Assembly: GCF_003391135.1 (NCBI RefSeq)
Contig: NZ_CP031455.1
Coordinates: 2,689,501 to 2,753,500 of the forward strand
Length of the DNA: 64,000 nt
From: Streptoverticillium olivoreticuli subsp. olivoreticuli
GTDB lineage: Bacteria > Actinomycetota > Actinomycetes > Streptomycetales > Streptomycetaceae
Reading direction: 5' to 3'
The position numbers were made by a program, and so were the translations under genes. The notes under the pieces are model-generated. The model had not been told where the DNA came from. It ran no database searches and was given only the letters and a program-made list of their open reading frames with translations. Positions within the stretch are counted from its first letter, which is position 1. Each line of letters opens with the position of its first letter. Below, in pieces: positions 18,222 to 28,044 of this stretch.

Positions 18222-19796
18222 GTGTCGAGTGAGTCTCGACGGACCGACGGCCCGCGGAGGCGCTCCGCCGGGCGCTCCGCGGGGCGCGTAGGTGCGCAGG
18301 ACGAGGATGCGGCTCGCCGGGAACGACGCGGGGACGAGGCCACCGCCGACCGGCAGGGCGCGGAACGCGCGCGTGCGCGCAACGACAACGGTACCGGGGC
18401 GGCCCCCCAGGCCGACGCGACGCGGACCGGCGCCCCGGGCCCGGCAGGGTCCGGTCCCGGCGTACAGCCGACGTCACGCGATGCCCGGCAGTCCCACGAA
18501 CGACGCCGGGACGAGGCGGAACGCCCTCGTGCGCGGGACGACGGCGGCACCGGGGCGACCGCTTCCCTGCCCGGCCGGCCCGGGGAGCCGACAGGGCCGG
18601 ACCGACGATCCGACGCGTCGCAGGCCGACACTCCGGCCTCGGACACGGAACGCGCGCGTGCGCGCGACGACAACGGTACCGGGGCTATCCGGCAGGGGCC
18701 CGACGGCGACGGGGCCCCGTCGGGCAGGCGTCACGGCGATACTCCGGGGGGTCACACCACCGGCCGTTGGCCGAGCATCCGGGGACCCCGTACCGGCGCG
18801 CGGGCCACCAGCCGGGACGTGGCGCGCGTCGCCGGGGTGTCGCAGGCCACCGTTTCGCTCGTCATGGGCGAGAAGTGGCGCGGCCGGGTCTCCGAGCGGA
18901 CCGCCGAAGCCGTACGGTCCACCGCCCGGAGCCTGGGCTACCGCCCCAACCTCGCCGCGCGCGACCTGAGGCTCGGCCGGGCCCGGACGGCGCTGCTGGT
19001 CGTCCCGGCGCTCACCAACGAGTTCTTCGCCCGCGTCTACACGGGCGCGGCCCGCGTCGCCGCCGAACACGGCGTCGGCGTGCTCCTCTACCCCTCCCCC
19101 GAGGGCGTCGGCCCCGCGCGCGACCCCTTCGCCTCGGCCCGCGCCACGCTGGACGGCATCATCGCCTCCTCCATGGCGGCGGACGCCCTGGCCGCCATCC
19201 GCGAGGGCGGGCTGCCGCTGGTCATGCTCGACAGCGACCCGCGGCGCGCCGGGACGGCGGCGACCGTCAACTTCGACGTCGCCGAGGGCATGCGCCAGGT
19301 GACCGAGCACCTGCTCTCACTCGGCCACCGCCGCTTCACCCATCTCGCGGCCGACGTGGACTCCTGGACCTTCCACGTGCGGGCCCGGGCACTGGCCGAC
19401 GCGCTGCGCCGGGTGCCCGGCACCGAGCTGCACACCGAACCCGCCGCGCTCGCCGTCGCCGACGGGCTGCGGGCCGCGGAGCGCGCCCTGACCCGGCCCG
19501 GCCCCCGCCCGACCGCGCTGATCTGCGACGACGACATCCTGGCGGCGGGCGCGTGCAAGGCCGCCCGGCGGCTCGGGCTGCGGGTGCCCGACGACGTCTC
19601 GGTGACCGGCTTCGACGACCTCTCCCTGGCCACGGCCGTCGAGCCCGAGCTGACCACCGTCCGGCTGCCCGCGGAGGCGGTCGGCGAGGCGGGCATGCGG
19701 GCGCTGCTGGCGGTGCTCGACGACCGCCCCGCCGCCGCGCACGCCCTGCCGGTCGAGCTGGTGGTGCGGGGCAGTACGTCGAACTCCCCCGGCTGA
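18222..19796 (+). CDS. LacI-family transcriptional regulator with long repeat-bearing N-terminal extension
   Basis: A 524-residue protein. Residues about 196-524 form an ordinary LacI regulator: HTH (TSRDVARVAGVSQATVSLVM), hinge (SLGYRPNLAARDLRLG) and periplasmic-binding-like ligand domain with FDDLSLATAVEPELTTV near the C-terminus. The first 195 residues are an extra, disordered, Arg/Asp/Gly/Thr-rich segment. It holds three in-phase copies of a motif like ERARARNDNGTGA at about residues 47, 99 and 142. The GTG at 18222 follows an excellent GGGGAGG site, and no other in-frame start lies just before the HTH, so the extension is probably translated. Usual family length is 330-350. Likely target: the divergent MFS gene. 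Confidence 0.85.
   Translation: MSSESRRTDGPRRRSAGRSAGRVGAQDEDAARRERRGDEATADRQGAERARARNDNGTGAAPQADATRTGAPGPAGSGPGVQPTSRDARQSHERRRDEAERPRARDDGGTGATASLPGRPGEPTGPDRRSDASQADTPASDTERARARDDNGTGAIRQGPDGDGAPSGRRHGDTPGGHTTGRWPSIRGPRTGARATSRDVARVAGVSQATVSLVMGEKWRGRVSERTAEAVRSTARSLGYRPNLAARDLRLGRARTALLVVPALTNEFFARVYTGAARVAAEHGVGVLLYPSPEGVGPARDPFASARATLDGIIASSMAADALAAIREGGLPLVMLDSDPRRAGTAATVNFDVAEGMRQVTEHLLSLGHRRFTHLAADVDSWTFHVRARALADALRRVPGTELHTEPAALAVADGLRAAERALTRPGPRPTALICDDDILAAGACKAARRLGLRVPDDVSVTGFDDLSLATAVEPELTTVRLPAEAVGEAGMRALLAVLDDRPAAAHALPVELVVRGSTSNSPG
18361..18685 (+). repeat. Three in-frame repeats within the LacI-type gene
   Basis: A 40-base unit at 18361-18400 recurs at 18646-18685 with only one mismatch. 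A more diverged copy lies at 18517-18557. Offsets of 156 and 285 bases are multiples of three, so all copies encode the same peptide motif. A second shared element (GAACGACGC followed by GGGACGAGGC) precedes copies one and two. Confidence 0.85.
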
Positions 19797-19814
19797 CAGC
19801 CGGGGGAGTTCGAC
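19778..19814. terminator. Bidirectional terminator overlapping the LacI-type stop codon
   Basis: A perfect inverted repeat with 18-base arms (left arm starts GTCGAACTCCCCC, right arm ends GGGGGAGTTCGAC) separated by one base. The TGA of the regulator is in the loop, so the last five codons form the left stem. It ends the regulator (plus) and prcA (minus), which converge here. Confidence 0.8.
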
Positions 19815-19824
19815 GACAGGACCG

Positions 19825-20589
19825 CTAGCCCTCCGTGGAGTCCGACTCGTCCGTGTCCGCCTCGGTCTCCTCGGAGTCGGCCGGCGCCGTCCCCCCGTCG
19901 AGCAGGCGGGACAGCTGACGGCCCAACAGCCGCTTGAACTTGCGCTGCTGCGGCCGCGTCCGGTCCAGGACCGCGACCTCCAGCTGCTCGGCGGTGAGCG
20001 TGCGCTCCCCGCCGTTGTTGTCCCGGGTCAGGGACTCGACCGCGAGCTTGAGCGCCTCGGCCAGGGTCATCCCGTCCCGGTGCCGCTGGTCGAGATAGCT
20101 GCTGATCTGGTCGGCGTTGCCGCCGACCGCGACCGAGCCGTGCTCGTCGACGATGGAACCGTCGTGCGGCAGCCGGTAGATCTGGTCGTCCTCGGGGCCC
20201 GCGCCGACCTCGGCGACGATCAGCTCGACCTCGTACGGCTTCTCCGCGGCGCTGGAGAAGATGGTGCCCAGCGTCTGGGCGTAGACATTGGCGAGACCAC
20301 GGGCGGTGACATCGTCACGGTCGTAGGTGTAGCCCCGCAGGTCGGCGTAGCGGACCCCGCCGATCCGCAGGTTCTCGAATTCGTTGTACTTCCCCACCGC
20401 CGCGAAGGCGATCCGGTCGTAGATCTCGCTGACCTTGTGCAGCGCGCGGGACGGGTTCTCGGCCACGAAGACGACGCCGTCGGTGTACTGGAGTACGACG
20501 ACGCTGCGGCCGCGCGCGATGCCCTTGCGGGCGTACTCGGCGCGGTCGGCCATGGCCTGCTGGGGTGAGACATAGAACGGCGTCGACAC
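19825..20589 (-). CDS. prcA: 20S proteasome alpha subunit PrcA
   Basis: A 254-residue alpha-type subunit. It has the N-terminal gate segment ([26 protein letters not shown]), the conserved core ([37 protein letters not shown], given in part) and an acidic disordered tail (about 232-254). Alpha rings gate the chamber and dock the Arc C-termini. Start is GTG. It lies 48 bases downstream of prcB. Confidence 0.96.
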   Translation of the reverse strand: MSTPFYVSPQQAMADRAEYARKGIARGRSVVVLQYTDGVVFVAENPSRALHKVSEIYDRIAFAAVGKYNEFENLRIGGVRYADLRGYTYDRDDVTARGLANVYAQTLGTIFSSAAEKPYEVELIVAEVGAGPEDDQIYRLPHDGSIVDEHGSVAVGGNADQISSYLDQRHRDGMTLAEALKLAVESLTRDNNGGERTLTAEQLEVAVLDRTRPQQRKFKRLLGRQLSRLLDGGTAPADSEETEADTDESDSTEG

Positions 20590-20637
20590 CGGCTATCCGT
20601 CCCTTTCTGTCAATGACGAGTACATTCCGTTAAGGCC

Positions 20638-21480
20638 TCAGAGCAGTGCTGCGCGCGGTCCGTCGGGCTCTTCGAGCCGCCGGTCGTGGATCGCGCGGAC
20701 GATCTCGGAACACTGCGCCTCGGTCAGCTTCCGGAAGCCCTCGTCGGTGATGACGGTGACGATCGGATAGATGCGGCGCGCGAGATCGGGCCCGCCCGTC
20801 GCGGAGTCGTCGTCGGCGGCGTCGTACAGCGCCTGGACGACGAGCGTGGTGGTCTGACTCTCCGTCAAGTTCTCGCGGAAGAGCTTCTTCAGCGAGCCGC
20901 GCGCGAAGACCGAACCGGAGCCGGTGGCCGCGAAGCCGTGCTCCTCGGAGCGGCCGCCGGTCACGTCGTAGGAGAAGATGCGGCCCTTCTGCCGGTCGAC
21001 GTCCCAGCCGGCGAAGAGCGGGACCACGGCGAGGCCCTGCATGGCCATGCCGAGGTTGCCGCGGATCATCGTGGACAGCCGGTTGGCCTTGCCCTCCAGG
21101 GAGAGCTGGACGCCCTCGACCTTCTCGAAGTGCTCCAGTTCGAGCTGGAAGAGCTTGACCATCTCCACGGCCAGCCCCGCCGTGCCCGCGATCCCGACGG
21201 CGGAGTACTCGTCGGCCGGGAAGACCTTCTCGATGTCGCGCTGCGCGATGACATTGCCCATCGTCGCCCTGCGGTCACCGGCCAGCACCACGCCGCCGGG
21301 GAACGACGCCGCGACGATGGTCGTCCCGTGCGGGGCCTCGATGGCGCCCGCCGGGGGCAGCGGGCGGTTGCCCGGCAGCAGTTGCGGCGAGTGCGCGCCG
21401 AGGAAGTCCATGAACGACGAGGAGCCGGGTGTCAGGAAGGCGGCCGGCAGACGCCCGGTGCTACGAGTGTTGGCTTCCAC
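20638..21480 (-). CDS. prcB: 20S proteasome beta subunit PrcB
   Basis: A 280-residue beta-type subunit made as a precursor. A 52-residue propeptide ends at APHG, and autocleavage exposes catalytic Thr53 ([20 protein letters not shown]). The Asp, Lys and [10 protein letters not shown] segments of the N-terminal nucleophile fold are present. GTG at 21480 follows GAAGGA; a longer in-frame extension upstream is not homologous. It is the proteolytic subunit of the Pup pathway. Confidence 0.96.
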   Translation of the reverse strand: MEANTRSTGRLPAAFLTPGSSSFMDFLGAHSPQLLPGNRPLPPAGAIEAPHGTTIVAASFPGGVVLAGDRRATMGNVIAQRDIEKVFPADEYSAVGIAGTAGLAVEMVKLFQLELEHFEKVEGVQLSLEGKANRLSTMIRGNLGMAMQGLAVVPLFAGWDVDRQKGRIFSYDVTGGRSEEHGFAATGSGSVFARGSLKKLFRENLTESQTTTLVVQALYDAADDDSATGGPDLARRIYPIVTVITDEGFRKLTEAQCSEIVRAIHDRRLEEPDGPRAALL

Positions 21481-21710
21481 ACGTTTCCTTCCACATATGC
21501 GGCGGCCCGCCCCATGGCGTCCGCCCGATCGTGATGCCCCGGGGCCGCTTGCAGCCGAAGCACAGTACGCATGGGACCTTACCGTCCCTTGATCGCGATC
21601 CACCCGCCCGGACGGAGCAGCGGCACAGGTCACGTCAGCGACCTCTCCGCGACCCCGCCGGGCGGGCAACTCGGCCTGGTCCAGGCCGCACTCGCGACGG
21701 GAAGAGCGGG

Positions 21711-21929
21711 CTACTCGCCGCCCTTTTGGACGAAGGACCGCACGAAGTCCTCCGCGTTCTCCTCGAGGACGTCGTCGATCTCGTCGAGCACGGAGTCGAC
21801 GTCGTCGGACAGCTTCTCCTGCCGCTCCTTGAGATCCTCCGAGACCTGCGCGTCCTGCGCCTGCTCCTCCACGTCCTCAGTGGATCGCGTGGCCTTCTGC
21901 TGCCCGCCGCCGGTGTCCTTGGTCGCCAT
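21711..21929 (-). CDS. pup: Prokaryotic ubiquitin-like protein Pup
   Basis: A 72-residue, mostly disordered acidic protein with the Arc-binding helix region ([20 protein letters not shown]) and C-terminus VQKGGE. It ends in Glu, so it is ready for ligation by PafA without the deamidation needed by Gln-ended Pups. ATG at 21929 follows GAGGG. It lies between dop and prcB in a co-directional cluster. Confidence 0.97.
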   Translation of the reverse strand: MATKDTGGGQQKATRSTEDVEEQAQDAQVSEDLKERQEKLSDDVDSVLDEIDDVLEENAEDFVRSFVQKGGE

Positions 21930-22072
21930 ATCCCTCACCCCGCTCGGTTCGACGTACAAGATCGGACGTTCTCGTTCAGACCCTACAAGCAGGGTCCGAC
22001 ATCGGCCCTGTACTTGCTACAACGTCCCGGAACCACCGTGATGATTCCCGGTTCGCCTGCTTCTCAGACCCC

Positions 22073-23584
22073 TCAGCCGCCCGAAAGCACCCGCACCAGC
22101 TCCTCGGCCGTACGACAGCGGTCGAGGAGCTCCTTGACGTGGTTGCGCGTGCCGCGCAGCGGCTCCAGGGTGGGCACCCGTTGCAGGGAGTCACGGCCCG
22201 GCAGGTCGAAGATCACCGAGTCCCAGGACGCGGCCGCCACGTCGTCGGCGTACTGCTCCAGGCAGCGGCCGCGGAAGTACGCGCGGGTGTCCTCCGGCGG
22301 TGCCGTGCGGGCGCGCTCGACCTCGGTCTCGTCCAGCAGGCGCTTCATCCTGCCGCGGGCCGCGAGGCGGTTGTAGAGCCCCTTGTCGGCCCGTACGTCC
22401 GCGTACTGGAGGTCCACCAGGTGCAGCCGGGCCGCGTCCCACTCCAGGCCGTCCCGGCGCCGGTAGCCCTCCAGGAGCTCGCGCTTGGCCACCCAGTCCA
22501 GCTCCCCGGCGAGGCTCATCGGGTCGTGCTCCAGCCTGCCCAGCACGTCCTCCCAGCGGCCGAGCACGTCCTTGGTCTGCTCGTCCGCGTCGGCGCCGAA
22601 GCGGTCCTCCACGTACTTGCGGGCCAGCTCGAAGTACTCCATCTGGAGCTGGACGGCCGTGAGCGTGCGACCGCTACGGAGCGTGACGAGGCGCTTCAGG
22701 GTGGGGTCGTGGCTGATCTGGTGGAGGGTGCGGACGGGCTGCTCGACGGCGAGGTCGGAGGTGATGAACCGGTCCTCGATCATCGACAGCACCAGGGCGG
22801 TGGTGCCGAGCTTGAGGTAGGTGGAGATCTCCGAGAGGTTGGCGTCGCCGATGATCACATGCAGCCGGCGGTACTTCTCGGCGTCGGCGTGCGGCTCGTC
22901 GCGGGTGTTGATGATGGGCCGCTTGAGCGTGGTCTCCAGGCCGACCTCGACCTCGAAGTAGTCCGCGCGCTGGCTGAGCTGGAAGCCGTGCTCCCGGCCG
23001 TCCTGCCCGATGCCCACCCGGCCCGCTCCGGTGACCACCTGCCGGGAGACGAAGAAGGGCGTCAGGTGGCGCACGATGTCCGAGAAGGGGGTCTCCCGCT
23101 TCATCAGGTAGTTCTCGTGGGTGCCGTAGGACGCGCCCTTGTTGTCGGTGTTGTTCTTGTAGAGGTGGATCGGCTGGGCTCCGGGCAGCTGGGCGGCGCG
23201 CTCGGCGGCCTCGGCCATGATCCGCTCCCCCGCCTTGTCCCACAGGACGGCGTCACGCGGGTTGGTGATCTCCGGGGAGCTGTACTCGGGGTGCGCGTGG
23301 TCCACGTACAGCCGCGCGCCGTTGGTGAGGATGACATTGGCCAGGCCGATGTCCTCGTCCGTGAGCTGGCTGGAGTCGGCGGCCTCGCGGGCGAGGTCGA
23401 AGCCTCGGGCGTCCCGCAGCGGATTCTCCTCCTCGAAGTCCCAGCGGGCTCGTCGCGCCCGGTGCATCGCCGCCGCGTACGCGTTGACGATCTGGGACGA
23501 GGTGAGCATGGCATTGGCGTTCGGGTGACCGGGGACGGAGATCCCGTACTCCGTCTCAATGCCCATTACTCGCCGTACGGTCAT
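22073..23584 (-). CDS. dop: Dop, depupylase
   Basis: A 503-residue paralogue of PafA. Seen: MGIETEYGI at the N-terminus, the Dop-loop region absent from PafA ([20 protein letters not shown], about 60-80), [13 protein letters not shown] with the catalytic aspartate, [16 protein letters not shown] and [20 protein letters not shown]. Because Pup here ends in Glu, its role should be removal of Pup from substrates, not deamidation. Strong site AAGGAGG before ATG 23584. Confidence 0.96.
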   Translation of the reverse strand: MTVRRVMGIETEYGISVPGHPNANAMLTSSQIVNAYAAAMHRARRARWDFEEENPLRDARGFDLAREAADSSQLTDEDIGLANVILTNGARLYVDHAHPEYSSPEITNPRDAVLWDKAGERIMAEAAERAAQLPGAQPIHLYKNNTDNKGASYGTHENYLMKRETPFSDIVRHLTPFFVSRQVVTGAGRVGIGQDGREHGFQLSQRADYFEVEVGLETTLKRPIINTRDEPHADAEKYRRLHVIIGDANLSEISTYLKLGTTALVLSMIEDRFITSDLAVEQPVRTLHQISHDPTLKRLVTLRSGRTLTAVQLQMEYFELARKYVEDRFGADADEQTKDVLGRWEDVLGRLEHDPMSLAGELDWVAKRELLEGYRRRDGLEWDAARLHLVDLQYADVRADKGLYNRLAARGRMKRLLDETEVERARTAPPEDTRAYFRGRCLEQYADDVAAASWDSVIFDLPGRDSLQRVPTLEPLRGTRNHVKELLDRCRTAEELVRVLSGG

Positions 23585-23923
23585 GCGGCCCTCCTTGCCC
23601 GGCGGCGCCCCGGAATGGGGTCGGCGCTCAAGTACCGCTGCGCTTCCGGTCCGTGTGCTCCCCCACGCGCTGAGCGGTGGTACCGAAGAGCCTAGAACGG
23701 CTTTGCGGCGGTGGGGAGATCATTACAGTCATTGCTCGGGTTCGTGCCGTACCCGGTCGATCGGCGCCGTCGTGGCGAAAACCTGGTGCAGACCTGGCGG
23801 AAAATCTCGCGGAGACCGGGGGCCCGCCGGAATCACGGCGGAAAACGCGTCCGGCCACGGACGCCCTGGGTGTCCCCCCGCCAAAGCGGGGGGGGGAAGG
23901 ACATCCGCAGCCGGACGACGGTT
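23585..23923. other. Gene-free interval between arc and dop
   Basis: No coding frame here shows family content. The interval should hold the promoter of dop (close to 23585-23700) and the terminator of arc near its other end. Short open frames on both strands read through GC-rich sequence without recognisable products. Confidence 0.5.
23874..23893 (-). terminator. Terminator after arc
   Basis: Stem CCCCCCGC/GCGGGGGG with loop CAAA, 31 bases beyond the arc stop codon. Confidence 0.65.
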
Positions 23924-25690
23924 TTACAGATACTGACCGGTGTTGGCCACCGTGTCGATGGAGCGACCGGTGTCGGCGCCCTGCTTTCCGGTGACGAGGG
24001 TCCGGATGAACACGATCCGCTCGCCCTTCTTTCCGGAGATGCGGGCCCAGTCGTCCGGGTTGGTGGTGTTGGGCAGGTCCTCGTTCTCCTTGAACTCGTC
24101 CACACAGGCGGCGAGCAGGTGGGAGACGCGCAGACCCTTCTGGTTGTGGTCCAGGAAGGCCTTGATCGCCATTTTCTTGGCCCGGTCCACAATGTTCTGG
24201 ATCATGGCGCCGGAGTTGAAGTCCTTGAAGTAGAGGACTTCCTTGTCGCCGTTGGCGTACGTGACCTCCAGGAAGCGGTTCTCCTCGGATTCCGCGTACA
24301 TCTGCTCGACCACCGACTGGATCATCCCGGCCACGGCCGCCTTGGCGTCGCCGCCGTGCTCGGCGAGGTCGTCCGTGTGGATGGGCAGGGTGGCGGTCAG
24401 GTACTTCGAGAAGATGTCCTTGGCGGCCTCCGCGTCCGGGCGCTCGATCTTGATCTTCACATCGAGGCGGCCGGGGCGCAGGATCGCGGGGTCGATCATG
24501 TCCTCGCGGTTGGAGGCGCCGATGACGATGACGTTCTCCAGGCCCTCCACGCCGTCGATCTCGGAGAGCAGCTGCGGGACGATGGTGTTCTCCACGTCCG
24601 AGCTGACCCCGGAGCCACGGGTGCGGAAGAGGGAGTCCATCTCGTCGAAGAAGACGATGACGGGCGTGCCCTCGCTCGCCTTCTCCCGGGCCCGCTGGAA
24701 GATCAGCCGGATGTGCCGCTCGGTCTCGCCGACGTACTTGTTGAGCAGCTCGGGGCCCTTGATGTTGAGGAAGAAGCTCTTCCCCGCGGGCTGGCCGGTG
24801 ACCTCCGCGACCTTCTTGGCAAGGGAGTTGGCGACGGCCTTGGCGATGAGCGTCTTGCCGCAGCCGGGCGGGCCGTACAGCAGCACGCCCTTGGGCGGCC
24901 GCAGTTCGTGCTCCTTGAAGAGGTCGGGGTAGAGGTAGGGGAGCTCGACCGCGTCGCGGATCAGCTCGATCTGGTTGCCCAGTCCGCCGATCTTCGTGTA
25001 GTCGATGTCCGGGACCTCTTCGAGGACGAGCTCCTCGACCTCGCTCTTCGGGATGACCTCGTAGACGTAGCCGGACCGGGGTTCGAGCAGCAGGGCGTCG
25101 CCGGGGCGGATGGTGATGTCCAGCAGCGGCTCGGCGAGCCTCACCACCCGCTCCTCGTCGGTGTGCCCGATGACCAGGGCCCGCTCGCCGTCCTCGAGGA
25201 TCTCCTTGAGGGTGACGATGTCCCCGGCCCGCTCGTACTCCATGGCCTCGACCACGTTGAGCGCTTCGTTGAGCATGACCTCCTGGCCTCGCCGGAGGTC
25301 CTCGAGCTCGAGGGTGGGGCTGACATTGACCCGGAGTTTGCGGCCTCCGGTGAAGATGTCCGCCGTGCCGTCCTCGTTCGCCTGCAGAAAGACCCCGAAG
25401 CCGGCCGGCGGCTGCGCGAGCCGGTCGACTTCCTCCTTGAGCGCGACGATCTGGTCGCGTGCCTCGCGGAGGGTATTGGCGAGCCGCTCGTTCTGAGCGG
25501 ACACCCCGGCCAGGTTCGTCTGGAGCTCGACGATCCGCTCTTCGAGAATCCTCGTGTGACGCGGAGAGTCGGCGAGCTTGCGCCGCAGGACGGCGATCTC
25601 CTGCTCGAAATAGGCAACCTGGCTCGCGAGGTCATCAGACCCTCGTCCCGGCCGGATGCCGCGGTTCATGTCGTCGTCGTGGGCTGCCAC
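23924..25690 (-). CDS. arc: Proteasome-activating AAA+ ATPase Arc (Mpa)
   Basis: A 588-residue hexameric unfoldase. It has an N-terminal coiled coil that binds Pup (about 15-75), OB domains (about 90-230), an AAA module with Walker A ([15 protein letters not shown]) and Walker B ([12 protein letters not shown]), and a C-terminal GQYL tail with the penultimate Tyr used to dock into the alpha ring. GTG at 25690 has GGAGGAGGTGAGG immediately upstream; a TTG 18 bases earlier is less likely. It delivers pupylated proteins to PrcAB. Confidence 0.96.
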   Translation of the reverse strand: MAAHDDDMNRGIRPGRGSDDLASQVAYFEQEIAVLRRKLADSPRHTRILEERIVELQTNLAGVSAQNERLANTLREARDQIVALKEEVDRLAQPPAGFGVFLQANEDGTADIFTGGRKLRVNVSPTLELEDLRRGQEVMLNEALNVVEAMEYERAGDIVTLKEILEDGERALVIGHTDEERVVRLAEPLLDITIRPGDALLLEPRSGYVYEVIPKSEVEELVLEEVPDIDYTKIGGLGNQIELIRDAVELPYLYPDLFKEHELRPPKGVLLYGPPGCGKTLIAKAVANSLAKKVAEVTGQPAGKSFFLNIKGPELLNKYVGETERHIRLIFQRAREKASEGTPVIVFFDEMDSLFRTRGSGVSSDVENTIVPQLLSEIDGVEGLENVIVIGASNREDMIDPAILRPGRLDVKIKIERPDAEAAKDIFSKYLTATLPIHTDDLAEHGGDAKAAVAGMIQSVVEQMYAESEENRFLEVTYANGDKEVLYFKDFNSGAMIQNIVDRAKKMAIKAFLDHNQKGLRVSHLLAACVDEFKENEDLPNTTNPDDWARISGKKGERIVFIRTLVTGKQGADTGRSIDTVANTGQYL

Positions 25691-25933
25691 GGTCCTCACC
25701 TCCTCCAAGGGGAGCTGGACGCTTCCTGACCCTACCTGGGCAGGTGCAGGTTGAAACCCCTAGATCACAAACCCGGTCGGAGTGTGTCCGATCTTCACCC
25801 TTGCGCACGTCCCCACAGCAGGGGAATACCCACCCATCAACATCGGAAAGCGGGCGGTTGTATCGTCGAGTCGGTCAACACCCGTCAGGGCTGGCTCCAA
25901 TTGATTCACACACGCAGGAAACGGCAGGGCGAG

Positions 25934-26314
25934 ATGACCGTGCAGAACGAAGACCGCGCCGGTGCCCCCGGAGGCTCCGGGGTCGCCGAAGCCACCTTGC
26001 CCGGGGAGCCCGTGGCCGCCACGGCACAGGCCGCGGGCGCGGAGCCGCTGGAGGTCTGGATCGACCAGGATCTCTGCACGGGCGACGGCATCTGCGCGCA
26101 GTACGCCCCCGACGTCTTCGAGCTGGACATCGACGGTCTGGCGTATGTGAAGAGCGCCGACGACGAACTGCTGCAGGACCCGGGGGCGGCGACGCCGGTG
26201 CCGCTGCCGCTGCTGACCGACGTGCGGGACTCCGCGAAGGACTGCCCGGGCGACTGCATCCACGTCCGCCGCGTCTCCGACAAGGTCGAGGTCTACGGCC
26301 CCGACGCGGAGTGA
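25934..26314 (+). CDS. Ferredoxin (single Fe-S cluster)
   Basis: A 126-residue protein with a disordered, Ala/Gly-rich N-terminus and a ferredoxin-like core: EVWIDQDLCTGDGICAQYAP and later DCPGDCIHV. The spacing Cys-x5-Cys then Cys-x3-Cys suggests a single [3Fe-4S] or [4Fe-4S] cluster of the type serving cytochromes P450. ATG at 25934 follows CAGGGCGAG. Transcribed divergently from arc. No P450 or reductase is adjacent, so the partner is unknown. Confidence 0.85.
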   Translation: MTVQNEDRAGAPGGSGVAEATLPGEPVAATAQAAGAEPLEVWIDQDLCTGDGICAQYAPDVFELDIDGLAYVKSADDELLQDPGAATPVPLPLLTDVRDSAKDCPGDCIHVRRVSDKVEVYGPDAE

Positions 26315-26318
26315 CGGC

Positions 26319-26951
26319 TCACACACTCCCCGCGACCGGCAGGGCGGTGAGCGCGAACTTGCCGTCCCGCCACCGCCATTCGACATTGCGGCTCAGGTCG
26401 GGGCAGCAACGCGGCACTCTCGCGGTGGAGTAGCCGAGCAGAGTGGCCGAAACGGTCTCCCCCGTCACCCGCAGACCCGCGACGCTCATCTTCTCCGCGG
26501 GGTCGACCAGGGTGGCCAGGACGCGCGGCGGCCGCCCCTCGGCGGGCGGCGGGGCGAGCACGTAGACCCCGCTGGGCGGGGTGCCGCCGCCGGAGGCGCA
26601 GCGCACGGCGACGGCGGTCTCGGGCCGTCCGTCGTGGTCGAGGTCGGCGGTGGCCTGGCGCACGACGTCGACGGCCCGGCCGCCGCAGTCGAGCGGGAAG
26701 CGCGCGGCGCGGACGTCCGGGGCGGCGGTGCCGGGCACGGAGGAGGCGGCGGCGGTGTCGTCGCGCGGGCCCACGAGGGAGCCGCAGGCGACCACGGCGG
26801 CCAGCGCCGCCGCGGTGATCATCCAGTGCGCGGGGCGCGACCGGCGGTGCGGGAGTGGTTCGGAGGCCGTGGACGGGGTGGGCCCTGCCGGTGGCTGCAC
26901 GCGCGCTGACTCCTGTGAGCTGGGCTGCGGGGATGATCCGCATCGTGCCAT
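26319..26951 (-). CDS. Membrane-anchored secreted hypothetical protein
   Basis: A 210-residue protein. A short Pro/Ser-rich cytoplasmic segment is followed by one N-terminal helix (HWMITAAALAAVVACGSLVG), then an extracytoplasmic domain containing a calcium-loop-like repeat (ADLDHDGRPETAVAVRC) reminiscent of FG-GAP/VCBS units. It has several cysteines including CC. Start chosen at ATG 26951. It ends 4 bases from the ferredoxin stop in convergent orientation with no visible terminator between. Function unknown. Confidence 0.65.
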   Translation of the reverse strand: MARCGSSPQPSSQESARVQPPAGPTPSTASEPLPHRRSRPAHWMITAAALAAVVACGSLVGPRDDTAAASSVPGTAAPDVRAARFPLDCGGRAVDVVRQATADLDHDGRPETAVAVRCASGGGTPPSGVYVLAPPPAEGRPPRVLATLVDPAEKMSVAGLRVTGETVSATLLGYSTARVPRCCPDLSRNVEWRWRDGKFALTALPVAGSV

Positions 26952-27082
26952 ATCGCCCGGCGCCGGGGAACAGGGGGTTCGGGCCCGTGCCGGGCTCGCG
27001 GGGGCCCAACGAACGGACGCCGCCGCCGAGTTCCGCGTGAGGCGGTTCCCGGCGGCGGCGCCGTGGTGGACGGTGTCGCGGG

Positions 27083-27988
27083 TCAGCGCTCGGCGGAGCC
27101 GCTCTGGCTGCCCGGGCCCGCGTAGTCCTCGCCGTACGCGCCCTTCGCGGGGCGGCGGCGGCGCAGCGGCGGCTCGACGCCGTCCGCGAGGCGGCGGGCG
27201 GTGAGCAGGAAGCCGGTGTGCCCGATCATGCGGTGGTCGGGGCGCACGGCCAAACCCTCCACGTGCCAGGTGCGGACCATGGTCTCCCAGGCGGACGGCT
27301 CGGCGAAGCAGCCGATCTCGCGGATGGACTCGACGGTCCGCGCGAGCTGGGTGGTGGTCGCCACGTAGCAGCACAGGATGCCGCCGGGGACGAGCGCCTT
27401 GCGCACGGCCTCCAGGCACTCCCAGGGGGCGAGCATGTCGAGGATGACGCGGTCGACGTCCGTGTCGGACAGGTTGTCCTGGAGGTCGCCGACGGTCAGC
27501 TGCCACGCGGGGTGCGGGCCGCCGAAGTAGCGCTCCACGTTCTGCGTGGCGATCTCGGCGAAGTCGGCGCGGCGCTCGTAGGAGTGCAGCATGCCCTGGT
27601 CGCCGATGGCGCGCAGCAGGAAGCTGCTCAGGGAGCCGGAGCCGACACCCGCTTCCACGACGCGGGCGCCGGGGAAGATGTCGGCCATGGCCAGGATCTG
27701 CCCCGCGTCCTTGGGGTAGACCACGGCGGCTCCGCGCGGCATGGACAGGACGTAGTCGGGGAGCAGGGGGCGCAGCGCGAGGTAGGCGACGTTTCCCGTG
27801 GTACGGACAACACTGCCCTCGGGAGCACCGATCAGCTCGTCGTGCGGGAAGGCACCCTTGTGGGTGTGGAACTGCTTCCCGGCTTCGAGCGTGAAGGTGT
27901 AGTGGCGTCCCTTGGGGTCGGTGAGCTGGACCTGGTCCCCGACCTGGAAGGGGCCGCGACGGCGGGCGGCACCGGTCGGTTCGGACAT
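27083..27988 (-). CDS. trmI: tRNA (adenine-58-N1)-methyltransferase TrmI
   Basis: A 301-residue class I methyltransferase. It has an N-terminal beta domain (GPFQVGDQVQLTDPKGRHYT), then the SAM-binding motif VVEAGVGSGSLSSFLLRAIG and the family segment VDRVILDMLAPWECLEAVRKAL. It makes m1A58 in the T-loop as a tetramer. The gene's place near the proteasome genes is conserved in actinobacteria. ATG at 27988 begins the conserved sequence. Confidence 0.93.
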   Translation of the reverse strand: MSEPTGAARRRGPFQVGDQVQLTDPKGRHYTFTLEAGKQFHTHKGAFPHDELIGAPEGSVVRTTGNVAYLALRPLLPDYVLSMPRGAAVVYPKDAGQILAMADIFPGARVVEAGVGSGSLSSFLLRAIGDQGMLHSYERRADFAEIATQNVERYFGGPHPAWQLTVGDLQDNLSDTDVDRVILDMLAPWECLEAVRKALVPGGILCCYVATTTQLARTVESIREIGCFAEPSAWETMVRTWHVEGLAVRPDHRMIGHTGFLLTARRLADGVEPPLRRRRPAKGAYGEDYAGPGSQSGSAER

Positions 27989-28044
27989 GTGACCAGCCTA
28001 CCCGTGATCGGGCGGCGGTACGGACACGGGCGTCCCGGGAGGGG

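Noticed and set aside
21481..21669. Longer PrcB start
   Set aside because: Upstream codons resemble no beta-subunit propeptide, while GTG 21480 has a ribosome site and matches known PrcB starts.
15465..23584. pafA and dop as a recent duplication
   Set aside because: They are ancient paralogues with different functions; dop carries its own loop and both are conserved across actinobacteria.
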